From UBA3210 sp002363635 (GTDB lineage: Bacteria; Bacillota_I; Bacilli_A; RFN20; CAG-449): a stretch of 64,000 nucleotides of DNA. A program made the position numbers and the translations under genes. Every line of letters begins with the position of its first letter. Positions within the stretch are counted from its first letter, which is position 1. The stretch covers positions 186,001 to 250,000 of the forward strand of contig CAMPBT010000001.1 of assembly GCA_946641515.1 (NCBI GenBank), given 5' to 3'. The notes beneath the pieces are model-generated. The model saw nothing but the letters and a program-made list of their open reading frames with translations, was not told where the DNA came from and made no database searches. Below are positions 49,970 through 58,980 of the stretch, piece after piece.

Positions 49970-52900
49970 ATGGAAAATCTCGTTGAAAACATTTTATCCG
50001 TCCAAAATATTGCATTCTATTGTAATCTAGGCTTAATCGGTATCGTATTAATTTCCTTAATTGGTTTATTTAGAGGCATCGGCCGAGGAGTTTGGAAAAC
50101 ATCTTTCTCTGTAATATATTACGGAATTTTAATTTTGCTATTAATTTTATTAGTAGGTAATATTTCAACTGCCTTATATAATATGGATTTAACTTGGCTA
50201 AAGAATATTACTCATTTTAATATGACAGTGGATGGAGTAGAACAAAATACCGCTGGAGAATATGTACATGCTATAGTTGAAAGCTACGCTAGACAAGCTA
50301 ATATGAATGTTAATATGGCAGATGCTCAAGCTGCTATTGATGGCCTTGCAATTGCTATTATTAGATTATTAACTTATATTATTGGATTAATTTTAATCTT
50401 AATTACTGGATTAATTCTTTGCCCATTACTATATCACTTAATTTTCAAACATTTTATTCCTAAGAAAGTTCGTAAAGAAAATAAAATTAGACTTCTCGGC
50501 GGTATCTTAGGATTTGCTAAATCTTTAGTAATAACTGGATTATGCTTTATTCCTATTTCTGGCTTATTATCTAGTGTTACATCATCAATTAAGGATGAAG
50601 ATGGAAATATTAAAAGAGCAAATAATACTGCTCAAAGTAGTGACACTAATGTTATGTACGATTTAGTTATGAATATCTTAGAAGGATATGATGCTTCATA
50701 CTTATCAAAAGTTCTTGGATTCCCAATTGATGGTTCACCTATGGATAAGAATTTAATGAACTTCATTACTAAATCAGATTTTGGAAATAATCAAGAGGTT
50801 TCTTTATACAATGAATTTGGTACTTTTGCTTCAATTTTTGTTGATGCAATGAGTACTGGGGCAATTAATTTAGCAACTAGTGAAGTTTCTATGAGTGTAT
50901 TACTAGAATCACAATTTGCAAAGAATGCATTATATACACTTGCTAATTCTTCATTAGTAAATGTTTTATTACCTATTGGACTTGGTTTTGCTTTAGATCA
51001 AACTTCTAATATTGAAAACTTAAATTTCTCTAATATTGATATTTCAAATATTGATTGGAGCAATACTTTAAGAAGTGCAGGTGATATCATGGATGATATT
51101 GCAAATACTGGTTATATCTCAGCATATTTTGAAGACCCAGAAAACTTCTTTAATAATTTTGCCTTAGATAGACATCAAGAAGTAAAATTAAATAATGCTT
51201 TAGTTAAACTTGGCTCTTCTAGTGTAGTTAAAGAATTAATGCCTCAAATCGCGGCAAGTTACTTTGCTTCCTTTAAGAAAGATAATATTGAAGCTCAAGC
51301 TTCTATTAAGAAAGCGGAAGGTCAAGAAGACGACACTTCTACAGAAACTTCTTCAACTCCTCAGATTGTATTCAATTTGGATAATTTCTTAAAAGAGTTA
51401 CCAGAAGAAGCAACTAAGCCTGAAACATACAAAAATATTGATTGGGGAAGTGAATTAAGTTTATTCTATAAGACGACTTTAAATATTTCTGATCAATATA
51501 AGGCTGCTAATGGAGAATATATTACTTTTAGTAAATTACAAGAAGTAATGGATCCAAATAACTTAGGTAAAGTATTACTTGGTACAAAACAAGAATTTAA
51601 TTCTTATGAAGATTATCAAAACAATGTATATGTAGAAGGCGGTAAAGTTGGTACTCAAGATATTGTTGGTCTAAAAGGTATCTTAGGTATTAAAGAAAAT
51701 ACTAAAGGTATCCTAGATTCAAGTATCTTAAATACAGCATTATTTGGCATTGATGGCTTAACTACTGCAGTAGATAATTTATCTGTTGAATCTCATATTG
51801 ACTATAATTCAATGAAGATTTTAAAAGATGAAATTAAAGATTGGACAATGGATGATTTTAAAGAAGAAGTTGGTAAACTTGTTTCTTCTACATCTTCTAT
51901 TATTACAGTTTATGAAGATATCCAGGATATTTTAAATAATGCTCCAGAAAATGAAAAAACTGGTCAATTATTAAGTACATTATCTACTGGAAACACAAAA
52001 CTTAGTGTCAATTATTTCTGTGATACAGTTGAAAAGTCATATTTAGCAGGTACATTCGTACCAGCCTTTGCTCAAGATTATTTAGTTGATGTTGATATGC
52101 CTTTAACTTTAGGCCTAACAACTGCTGACTTAAATATTTCTAAGTTTAGAGAAAATACATCTTTCTTTACTGAACTTAAAGATTTAGTAAATAATACATT
52201 TAGTTTACTCGGCGATGTATTAACAGAAATGTCAAGTGAAGATAAAGGCTTTACTAAGATTGTCAATGTTTCGGATAGCTTAGAACAGACTTTAATTAAT
52301 TTATATAATTCACAAATCTTTAATCCTCAAGTAAGTGAAGGAGATAGTAACTTCACAAAGATTATGTCTAATTTATTAACAGAATTAGATGATGGTGAAG
52401 ATGCTTCATTAAATATTCCTGCAATGACTAATAATTTATTAGTAGTAAGTGATGAAGCTATTGCCCAAATTGCAAGAGTTGATGAAGCTACAGGAAAAGA
52501 TTCTTGGGAAAACGAAATTGGATCATTATTTGATGTTATTGATTCATTAAAAGCTCCTGAAGGAGAAAGCCAAATCTTACTTGATTATTTAAATGATTCT
52601 TCTTCAGTTGATTTAAATAATGAATTCTTTAATATGGGGGATGAAATTAAGCGTGTCTTTAGTGCGGTAGATAATTCTATCTTAATGAAGGATGCTTTAC
52701 CTGAAACCTTAAATAACACATTAAAAGAATCATTATCTAATGCTGGCTTAGATATTGATTTTAAAGAGATTACTGATTGGTCTAATGAAGGTGAACATTT
52801 AGGAAATGCATTAAATACATTAGGTGATATGCGTGGAGACGATCCTTCTAATGATATTGCTACTGTTATGTCTAATGCTGATAGTACATTATTAACTAAA

Positions 52901-54706
52901 AAACAATTCTTAAATAATACTGATGAAACAACAAAATATAATTCAAATTATGATGAATATGTTAAAGGTGAATCTCAAACATACAATTTAATCAGTGAAT
53001 TATCTCAAACTCAGTCTATTGGAGAATCTGATGTCTTAAGTAATACATTATATAATGCAATTTATAATGTAATTACTGATACTGGTATTGTAGGAACTAA
53101 GGAAGATAACCCAGATCTATGGGATAAAGTCGAACAAGACTTTAAGTTTAATAACAAAAATATTATTTATAAAGACTTTGAAGAATCTGAAAATAATGTA
53201 TATGTAAGTTATTATTCTTCAAGTGCTTCATATCCTGGTGAAGCGGTTAATATTTCTAAATTAATGGCCTATAAGAATGATTTAGGTGACCTTACATCAT
53301 TAACTGATGATACAGAGAATTTAACTGATCTTCTAACAACATTAATGGATAATTATGTCTTAAGAAACTTAATTGCTCCTATCCTTGAAAATAACACTAA
53401 TAAATTAAAGACTAGTACGTCATCAGAAAGCTTTAATAATATTATTGATTCTGTTTATTTTGGTATCTTTGATAGTGAATATATGACTATGGATTCTACT
53501 TCAGAAGCTTTACTTCCTAAGAATAGAAGTGAAGAAATTGAAGCAAGAACTAAATATGAAATTCCTGCATTAGTAGAACTCTTTGTAATGAAAGAAGATT
53601 TACAAGGTAGTCTTGATGTAAGTGCAGTACAAGAACTTGCTCAACATGAAGTAGGAGAAGATTCAAAAATCATTAGTTTATTAAAGAAATTAAATGATTC
53701 ATATATCTTTAACTACAATGGTAAAGGTAAACCTAATGGAATTACTAAAGAAGGTTCTACTTACAGTGCATATGAAGAAATTTTATATACAGCTTTAGGT
53801 CAAGAAACTATTTTAACTAATATTTTTGATAATCTAAATGCTAAGCAAAATGGTTTAACTACTGGAGAAGAAGTATTAAGAAAATATATTGAACTTGAAA
53901 ATAGAACTTCTATTGAAAACTTATCAATGTTTGGTACTAATGGCGATTTAAACAAAGTATTTGATTTCATTATTGATTTAGGAACTTCTGGAAAAATTAA
54001 TGTAAGTGATATTGAAGCTAGTGCTGAATTATTAAAACAAATTTCTGATATCTATTTATTACATGATATTGTTCCTCGCTTAATTAGAACTGTTTCTTTT
54101 GATACTGTCTTAGATGGTGATAAGAAATTAAGTGATATGTATGTTAATAATACTCCTAAATATTATAAATTAGAACCTAATTCAATGAATGAAGTTGCTC
54201 CTTCATATGATGATGAAATTAATTCTATTGTTGATTTAATTAATAAAGCAAAAGACGCTGCAAAATTTGAAGGAGATATTGGAGAAATGGATGAAGAAAG
54301 TTTCAAAGATAGTAAGTTATTTGAAACATTGATTTCAGCATTTGCAGATAGTTCTATCTTTAATAACGTTGCTCCAGATATTACTACATATGTTATTAAT
54401 CAATTATCATATGAAACATATAGTCTTGCATACTTCATTGATAAGGAACCAACTTCTACTGTTAGTGCTAGAGCAATTATTGTAGAAAATAATTTCTCTA
54501 ATAAACAAGGTGAAGATCCATTAAAAGATTGTTATACAAAAGAAGGTGCTTCTTTAGATCGCTATATCTATGAAATGATTAAGATTGCAAAAGCTGACAA
54601 CTCATCTAAGATTGCAGTAATTAATGAATCTACTTCAGATTCTAATGGCTATATTGGAGAAGTAATGATGGCAAATGTTAAAGAAACATTACTTCCAACA
54701 CCATAA
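49970..54706 (+). CDS. giant protein with CvpA-like membrane domain and very long extracytoplasmic region
   Basis: 1578 residues. The first 210 hold four membrane segments (about 17-37, 46-66, 127-155 and 178-200) with LFRGIGRGVWKTSF after the first, as in the CvpA family (colicin V production). The remaining about 1370 residues have no further membrane segment, no signal, no obvious sorting motif, and are rich in Asn, Ser, Asp, Thr and Leu with many short helical stretches. Function unknown; a surface scaffold or adhesin is an inference. GAGG lies before ATG. Monocistronic. Confidence 0.75.
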   Translation: MENLVENILSVQNIAFYCNLGLIGIVLISLIGLFRGIGRGVWKTSFSVIYYGILILLLILLVGNISTALYNMDLTWLKNITHFNMTVDGVEQNTAGEYVHAIVESYARQANMNVNMADAQAAIDGLAIAIIRLLTYIIGLILILITGLILCPLLYHLIFKHFIPKKVRKENKIRLLGGILGFAKSLVITGLCFIPISGLLSSVTSSIKDEDGNIKRANNTAQSSDTNVMYDLVMNILEGYDASYLSKVLGFPIDGSPMDKNLMNFITKSDFGNNQEVSLYNEFGTFASIFVDAMSTGAINLATSEVSMSVLLESQFAKNALYTLANSSLVNVLLPIGLGFALDQTSNIENLNFSNIDISNIDWSNTLRSAGDIMDDIANTGYISAYFEDPENFFNNFALDRHQEVKLNNALVKLGSSSVVKELMPQIAASYFASFKKDNIEAQASIKKAEGQEDDTSTETSSTPQIVFNLDNFLKELPEEATKPETYKNIDWGSELSLFYKTTLNISDQYKAANGEYITFSKLQEVMDPNNLGKVLLGTKQEFNSYEDYQNNVYVEGGKVGTQDIVGLKGILGIKENTKGILDSSILNTALFGIDGLTTAVDNLSVESHIDYNSMKILKDEIKDWTMDDFKEEVGKLVSSTSSIITVYEDIQDILNNAPENEKTGQLLSTLSTGNTKLSVNYFCDTVEKSYLAGTFVPAFAQDYLVDVDMPLTLGLTTADLNISKFRENTSFFTELKDLVNNTFSLLGDVLTEMSSEDKGFTKIVNVSDSLEQTLINLYNSQIFNPQVSEGDSNFTKIMSNLLTELDDGEDASLNIPAMTNNLLVVSDEAIAQIARVDEATGKDSWENEIGSLFDVIDSLKAPEGESQILLDYLNDSSSVDLNNEFFNMGDEIKRVFSAVDNSILMKDALPETLNNTLKESLSNAGLDIDFKEITDWSNEGEHLGNALNTLGDMRGDDPSNDIATVMSNADSTLLTKKQFLNNTDETTKYNSNYDEYVKGESQTYNLISELSQTQSIGESDVLSNTLYNAIYNVITDTGIVGTKEDNPDLWDKVEQDFKFNNKNIIYKDFEESENNVYVSYYSSSASYPGEAVNISKLMAYKNDLGDLTSLTDDTENLTDLLTTLMDNYVLRNLIAPILENNTNKLKTSTSSESFNNIIDSVYFGIFDSEYMTMDSTSEALLPKNRSEEIEARTKYEIPALVELFVMKEDLQGSLDVSAVQELAQHEVGEDSKIISLLKKLNDSYIFNYNGKGKPNGITKEGSTYSAYEEILYTALGQETILTNIFDNLNAKQNGLTTGEEVLRKYIELENRTSIENLSMFGTNGDLNKVFDFIIDLGTSGKINVSDIEASAELLKQISDIYLLHDIVPRLIRTVSFDTVLDGDKKLSDMYVNNTPKYYKLEPNSMNEVAPSYDDEINSIVDLINKAKDAAKFEGDIGEMDEESFKDSKLFETLISAFADSSIFNNVAPDITTYVINQLSYETYSLAYFIDKEPTSTVSARAIIVENNFSNKQGEDPLKDCYTKEGASLDRYIYEMIKIAKADNSSKIAVINESTSDSNGYIGEVMMANVKETLLPTP

Positions 54707-54718
54707 TTTATTAAAAAG

Positions 54719-54742
54719 TAAAGGGAGGACTTCCTCCCTTTA
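54719..54742 (+). terminator. hairpin after the giant gene
   Basis: TAAAGGGAGGA/TCCTCCCTTTA, strong stem but a weak T tail. Confidence 0.6.
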
Positions 54743-54753
54743 TCTTATGTTTA

Positions 54754-54759
54754 TATAAT
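54754..54759 (+). promoter_or_regulatory. -10 hexamer immediately upstream of the YigZ start
   Basis: TATAAT at 54754-54759 (and again at 54759-54764) puts the transcript start at the ATG 54767. No ribosome site is present. Confidence 0.5.
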
Positions 54760-54766
54760 ATAATTT

Positions 54767-55366
54767 ATGAAAACTGTAAAAGAAAAATATAGTAAATTAA
54801 TTGAAATAAATAAATCTAAATTTATTGGTATCTTATTTCCTGTCGAAAGTCAGGAAGATTTTAAGATGCAATTAAATCTTATTAATAAAGAATGGCCTAA
54901 AGCTACTCATTATTGTTATGCTTATCGTCTTAATGGGATGGAAAAAAGTAATGATGATGGTGAACCATCAGGAACAGCAGGTAGACCAATTCTTGAATTT
55001 TTAAAAAATAATGATTTAGAAAACGTTGCTTTAGTGGTAGTTAGATACTTTGGAGGTATTAAACTAGGTGCAGGAGGACTACTTCGAGCCTATATTGATG
55101 CTTCTAAAGCAGTTTTTGAGGCTTCTAACGTATTTCTAGTAGAAGAGCAAAATGTTTATTCATTAACTGTCGATTACTCTCTCTATGACATTTTAAATAA
55201 TTATTTATTAAAACAAGATGGACAAGTTTTAAAGACTGAATATGAGATGAAAGTGTCTATTGACTATCTATGTTCATCTTTAGATGAAGAAAGAATTAAT
55301 AATTTATTAAATGGACAGGTAGAAATCCTTTCTAAAGGTAAACAAAAAGTATATATTAAACAATAG
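54767..55366 (+). CDS. IMPACT/YigZ family protein
   Basis: 199 residues. The N-terminal UPF0029/Impact domain has the hallmark DDGEPSGTAGRPIL and VRYFGGIKLGAGGLLRAY; a C-terminal ferredoxin-like domain follows. Family members are linked to translation stress and peptide metabolism, with no firm biochemical role. The start lies 8 bases after a TATAAT, so a leaderless mRNA is likely. Confidence 0.92.
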   Translation: MKTVKEKYSKLIEINKSKFIGILFPVESQEDFKMQLNLINKEWPKATHYCYAYRLNGMEKSNDDGEPSGTAGRPILEFLKNNDLENVALVVVRYFGGIKLGAGGLLRAYIDASKAVFEASNVFLVEEQNVYSLTVDYSLYDILNNYLLKQDGQVLKTEYEMKVSIDYLCSSLDEERINNLLNGQVEILSKGKQKVYIKQ

Positions 55367-55376
55367 GTGATAAATT

Positions 55377-56201
55377 ATGGCAGAAGAACAAAATTATGAA
55401 AAATACTTTAAACAAGGTATTGAAAAATTAAAATTAAATGATGAATCTCATATTACATCGATTATTGGAGTAATTTCTGGTAAAGGTGGGGTTGGTAAAT
55501 CTTTAGTTACTTCTTTACTTGCATCTTCTTTAAAGAAAGATGGACTTAAAGTTGGTATTTTAGATGCAGATATTACTGGTCCTTCTATTCCAAAGACATT
55601 TGGTTATAATTTACCAGCATATCAAACAGATTCATTGATTTTACCAGGTGTAACTAAAACTGGTATTAAAGTTATCTCATCAAATATGTTACTTGATAAA
55701 GAAGATACTCCTATTATTTGGAGATCAAGTATGATTGTTTCTTTACTTGGTCAATTTTATAAAGATGTTTGTTGGGAAGAACTAGATGTTTTATTAATTG
55801 ATATGCCTCCAGGAACTGGAGATATTTCATTAACTACATTCCAACAAATCCCACTTGATGGAATTATTATGGTAACAACTCCTCAAGATTTAGTAGGTAT
55901 GATTGTTAATAAATCTATCCATATGGCAGAACAAATGAATATTAAGATGTTAGGCATGGTAGAAAATATGTCTTATGCATATTGTCCTAACTGTGGTGAA
56001 AAGCTTAATTTATTTGGCTCTTTAGATGATGAAACTTGGGCAACACGTTTTGAATATCCTCGACTTGATCAAATTCCTATTGACCCAAATTTAGTTTCAT
56101 ATGTAGACAAGGGAGAACTTGAATACTTCCCAGATACATATTTAAAGAATACATGTAAATTAATTGAAGATATTATTGAGGAGAAAAAGAGTAATGAATA
56201 A
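55377..56201 (+). CDS. mrp: Mrp/NBP35-family iron-sulfur carrier ATPase
   Basis: 274 residues. The deviant Walker A GKGGVGKS, the LDADITGPSIP switch, the DMPPGTGD Walker B and a C-terminal CPNCG that holds a bridging Fe-S cluster define ApbC/Mrp. It delivers iron-sulfur clusters to target proteins. No N-terminal MIP18 domain. AGGTGATAAATT precedes ATG. It overlaps the next gene by 8 bases. Confidence 0.93.
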   Translation: MAEEQNYEKYFKQGIEKLKLNDESHITSIIGVISGKGGVGKSLVTSLLASSLKKDGLKVGILDADITGPSIPKTFGYNLPAYQTDSLILPGVTKTGIKVISSNMLLDKEDTPIIWRSSMIVSLLGQFYKDVCWEELDVLLIDMPPGTGDISLTTFQQIPLDGIIMVTTPQDLVGMIVNKSIHMAEQMNIKMLGMVENMSYAYCPNCGEKLNLFGSLDDETWATRFEYPRLDQIPIDPNLVSYVDKGELEYFPDTYLKNTCKLIEDIIEEKKSNE

Positions 56202-57444
56202 TTTTAAATTACAAAGAAAAGAATTTGTTGATGGCTTATTAGATAATTCCATTACTATTCTTTATTCAGGCGCAACAAAACAAGAATCCTATGATGAAGA
56301 TTATTATTTCTCAGTAAATCGTAATTTCTATTATATTACTGGTATTAATCAAGATGATGTTTATATCATGATTTTAAAAAGAAAAGGTACTGTAAAAGAA
56401 ATTGTTTATGCTGCAGAAAATGATCCATTGAAGATTAAATGGGTAGGAGAAGTTTTATATCCAGAAGAAATTAAAGAAATCTCAGAAGTAAATGAAGTTA
56501 AATTCTTAAATGAATTTGAAACTGATTTAGTTAGATTAATGAGAGATAACCGTTATAAATGTGTCTATCTTGATTTAGAAGAACCTTCTTTCCAAGGACA
56601 AAGAAACTTTGGCCTTGAATTAAAGAAAAAAGTTAATGCATTAGCGTTAGATAAGAAAGTATATGATGCTTATCCTCTAATTACTCGTAATAGAGGCGTT
56701 AAAAAGCCATATGAAATCGAATTATTTAGACATGATGTAGAAGTTACAAGAAAAGCATTAGAATACGTCATGCAGAATTTATCTAAATGTGAATATGAAT
56801 ATCAAGTACAGGCATTATTTGAAGGCGCGATTAAATTCTATGGTAACGCAATTCCTTCCTTCCATACTATTGCAGGAAGTGGAGTAAACGGGGCAACACT
56901 TCATTATTCAGAAAATGTTAAAAAATTAGATAAAAATGATATGATTTTATTAGACTTAGGTGCTAACTGTAATTTATATCATGCAGATATTTCTAGAACT
57001 TATCCTTTAAGTGGTAAATATTCTCCTCAGCAAAAAACTATCTATTCAATTGTCTTAGGCTGTAATAAACATATTGAATCAATGGCTAGACCCGGCGTAT
57101 CCATTCATGATTTACAAATGGAAACAGTCAAGTATCTTGCAAAAGCTTGTTTAGACGCAAAACTAATTAAGACTGAAGAAGAAATCAAGAATTACTACTT
57201 CCATGGTGTATCTCATCATATTGGTTTAGATACTCACGATCCTTACCCAGATAGAACTGAAGGTTTAAAAGCAGGTATGATTATCTCTAATGAACCTGGT
57301 TTATATTTTAAAGAACTTGGTATTGGAGTCAGAATTGAAGACGATTTATTAATTACAGAAGATGGATGTGAAAACTTATCAAAAGATATTATTAAAGATG
57401 TTGATGAAGTTGAAGCATACATCCAAAAATATATGAATAAATAA
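56194..57444 (+). CDS. Xaa-Pro aminopeptidase (M24B)
   Basis: ATG at 56194 (GAGGAG before it) is chosen; it overlaps the end of mrp. 416 residues: an N-terminal creatinase-like domain and a pita-bread catalytic domain with LDLGANCNLYHADISRTYP (metal aspartates), HHIGLDTHDP (histidine), NEPGLYF and GVRIEDDLLI (metal glutamates). It releases N-terminal residues before proline in the cytoplasm. Confidence 0.93.
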   Translation: MNNFKLQRKEFVDGLLDNSITILYSGATKQESYDEDYYFSVNRNFYYITGINQDDVYIMILKRKGTVKEIVYAAENDPLKIKWVGEVLYPEEIKEISEVNEVKFLNEFETDLVRLMRDNRYKCVYLDLEEPSFQGQRNFGLELKKKVNALALDKKVYDAYPLITRNRGVKKPYEIELFRHDVEVTRKALEYVMQNLSKCEYEYQVQALFEGAIKFYGNAIPSFHTIAGSGVNGATLHYSENVKKLDKNDMILLDLGANCNLYHADISRTYPLSGKYSPQQKTIYSIVLGCNKHIESMARPGVSIHDLQMETVKYLAKACLDAKLIKTEEEIKNYYFHGVSHHIGLDTHDPYPDRTEGLKAGMIISNEPGLYFKELGIGVRIEDDLLITEDGCENLSKDIIKDVDEVEAYIQKYMNK

Positions 57445-57524
57445 ATTACTCCAAAATCATAAAAATTGTTTAATTATATTTTATTAAATTATATAATTTA
57501 GACATAATTGTTGGGGTGAAGACT

Positions 57525-57608
57525 ATGAAAAAGATAATTTCAAAAATTCAGATTATCTCATTAAACAAGGGTATTATCATCTCATCATATTATAATATTG
57601 ATTTTTAA
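57525..57608 (+). CDS. 27-codon leader peptide upstream of glnA
   Basis: ATG at 57525 has a good ribosome site (TTGGGGTGAAGACT) and a TATAAT (57492-57497) upstream. The peptide MKKIISKIQIISLNKGIIIS and seven more residues contains nine isoleucines. Its stop codon (57606-57608) overlaps the base of a terminator hairpin 45 bases before glnA. Placement is that of an attenuator leader peptide, though an Ile-rich content does not obviously fit glutamine control. It may also be a small gene of its own. Confidence 0.5.
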   Translation: MKKIISKIQIISLNKGIIISSYYNIDF

Positions 57609-57630
57609 GGACCTTTTTAGGTCCTTTTTC
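57607..57630 (+). terminator. attenuator-like terminator before glnA
   Basis: AAGGACC, 6 bases, GGTCCTT and T run, between the leader peptide and glnA. Confidence 0.85.
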
Positions 57631-57652
57631 TTTTGTGAAATGGGGTGATTAT

Positions 57653-58972
57653 ATGACAAAAGAAGAAATCATCGTAGAAGCTAAGAAAGAAAATGTTCGT
57701 TATCTAAAACTTCTACTTACTGATATGCTTGGGCAAGTTAAATCAGTAGAAATTCCTTCATCAAAGCTTAAAGAAGCGTTAAATGGTGAAATTGGATTTG
57801 ATGGTTCATCAATTGAAGGCTTCGTTAGAATTAAAGAAGCTGATATGTATTTAATACCAGATTTAGATACATGGACTATTTTGCCTTTAGAAAGTTCTAA
57901 AGAACTTGGAAAAACTGCACAGTTATTTTGTGATGTAGAAGATTATCATCACAATAAATTTGTCGGTTCTCCTCGTGGAGTATTAAAAAATGCTTTAGAA
58001 GAAATGGAAAAGATGGGCTTTAAACACTTTAATGTCGGTGTAGAACCTGAATTCTATTTATTTAAGAAAGATGAACAAGGCAATTTAATTTATTCGGATA
58101 ATGGTTCCTATTTTGATATGGCACCTTTAGGAAATGATGAATCAATTCGACATGAAATAGTTATTGAACTAGAAAAGCTTGGCTTTAATGTCGACGTCTC
58201 TCATCACGAGGTTGGTCCTGGTCAAAATGAAGTGAACTTTAAATATGATGACGCATTAAAAACTTGCGATCGAATTCAAACCTATAAACAAGTGGTTAAA
58301 CAAGTCGCACTTAAGCACGGACTAATTGCTTCTTTTATGCCTAAACCAATTGTCGGTATTGCAGGAAGCGGCATGCATACTAATTGTTCTTTATTTGATG
58401 ATAATGGCAATAATTTATTTTATGATCCTCATGAAGAAAATGGCTTATCTAAATTATGTTTATATTGGATAAGTGGAATTTTAAATAGGGCTAGAGAAAT
58501 TTCTGCGATTACTAATCCTACAGTTAATTCATATAAAAGATTAGTACCAGGATATGAAGCTCCTTGCTATATTTGTTGGTCAGATAATAATCGAAGTGCG
58601 ATGATTAGAATTCCCGCTTCTAGAGGTAAAGCAACTAGAACTGAAGTTAGAAACGTTGATCCTACTGCTAACCCATATTTAATGTGTGCAGTTATCTTAA
58701 GAGCAGGCTTAGAAGGAATTAAAAATAAGGAAACAATCATTAAACCTTCTTACGATAATATCTTTGCATTAACTCGTGAAGAAAGAGAAAAACAAGGTAT
58801 TAAGAACTTGCCTGAAAACTTAAAAGATGCGATAAAGGAAATGAAACATTCTTCTTTTGTTAAAGAGGTACTTGGAGAACATATCTTTAATAAGTACATT
58901 GAAGCAAAACAATTAGAATGGAAAGAATATAAAGTCTTAGTAACTGATTGGGAAATTAAAAAGTATTTATAG
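57653..58972 (+). CDS. glnA: glutamine synthetase type I
   Basis: 439 residues, start at ATG 57653 with GGGGTG. It makes glutamine from glutamate and ammonia with ATP. Motifs: IGFDGSSIEGF, GVEPEFYLF, HHEVGPGQNEV, AGSGMHTNCSLF, NPTVNSYKRLVPGYEAP and SRGKATRTEVRNVDPTANPY. The short form without the adenylylation tyrosine loop is the GSI-alpha (Bacillus) type, regulated by feedback and GlnR. No glnR is next to it; the leader may control it instead. guaA follows by 8 bases. Confidence 0.96.
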   Translation: MTKEEIIVEAKKENVRYLKLLLTDMLGQVKSVEIPSSKLKEALNGEIGFDGSSIEGFVRIKEADMYLIPDLDTWTILPLESSKELGKTAQLFCDVEDYHHNKFVGSPRGVLKNALEEMEKMGFKHFNVGVEPEFYLFKKDEQGNLIYSDNGSYFDMAPLGNDESIRHEIVIELEKLGFNVDVSHHEVGPGQNEVNFKYDDALKTCDRIQTYKQVVKQVALKHGLIASFMPKPIVGIAGSGMHTNCSLFDDNGNNLFYDPHEENGLSKLCLYWISGILNRAREISAITNPTVNSYKRLVPGYEAPCYICWSDNNRSAMIRIPASRGKATRTEVRNVDPTANPYLMCAVILRAGLEGIKNKETIIKPSYDNIFALTREEREKQGIKNLPENLKDAIKEMKHSSFVKEVLGEHIFNKYIEAKQLEWKEYKVLVTDWEIKKYL

Positions 58973-58980
58973 GAGAGCTT

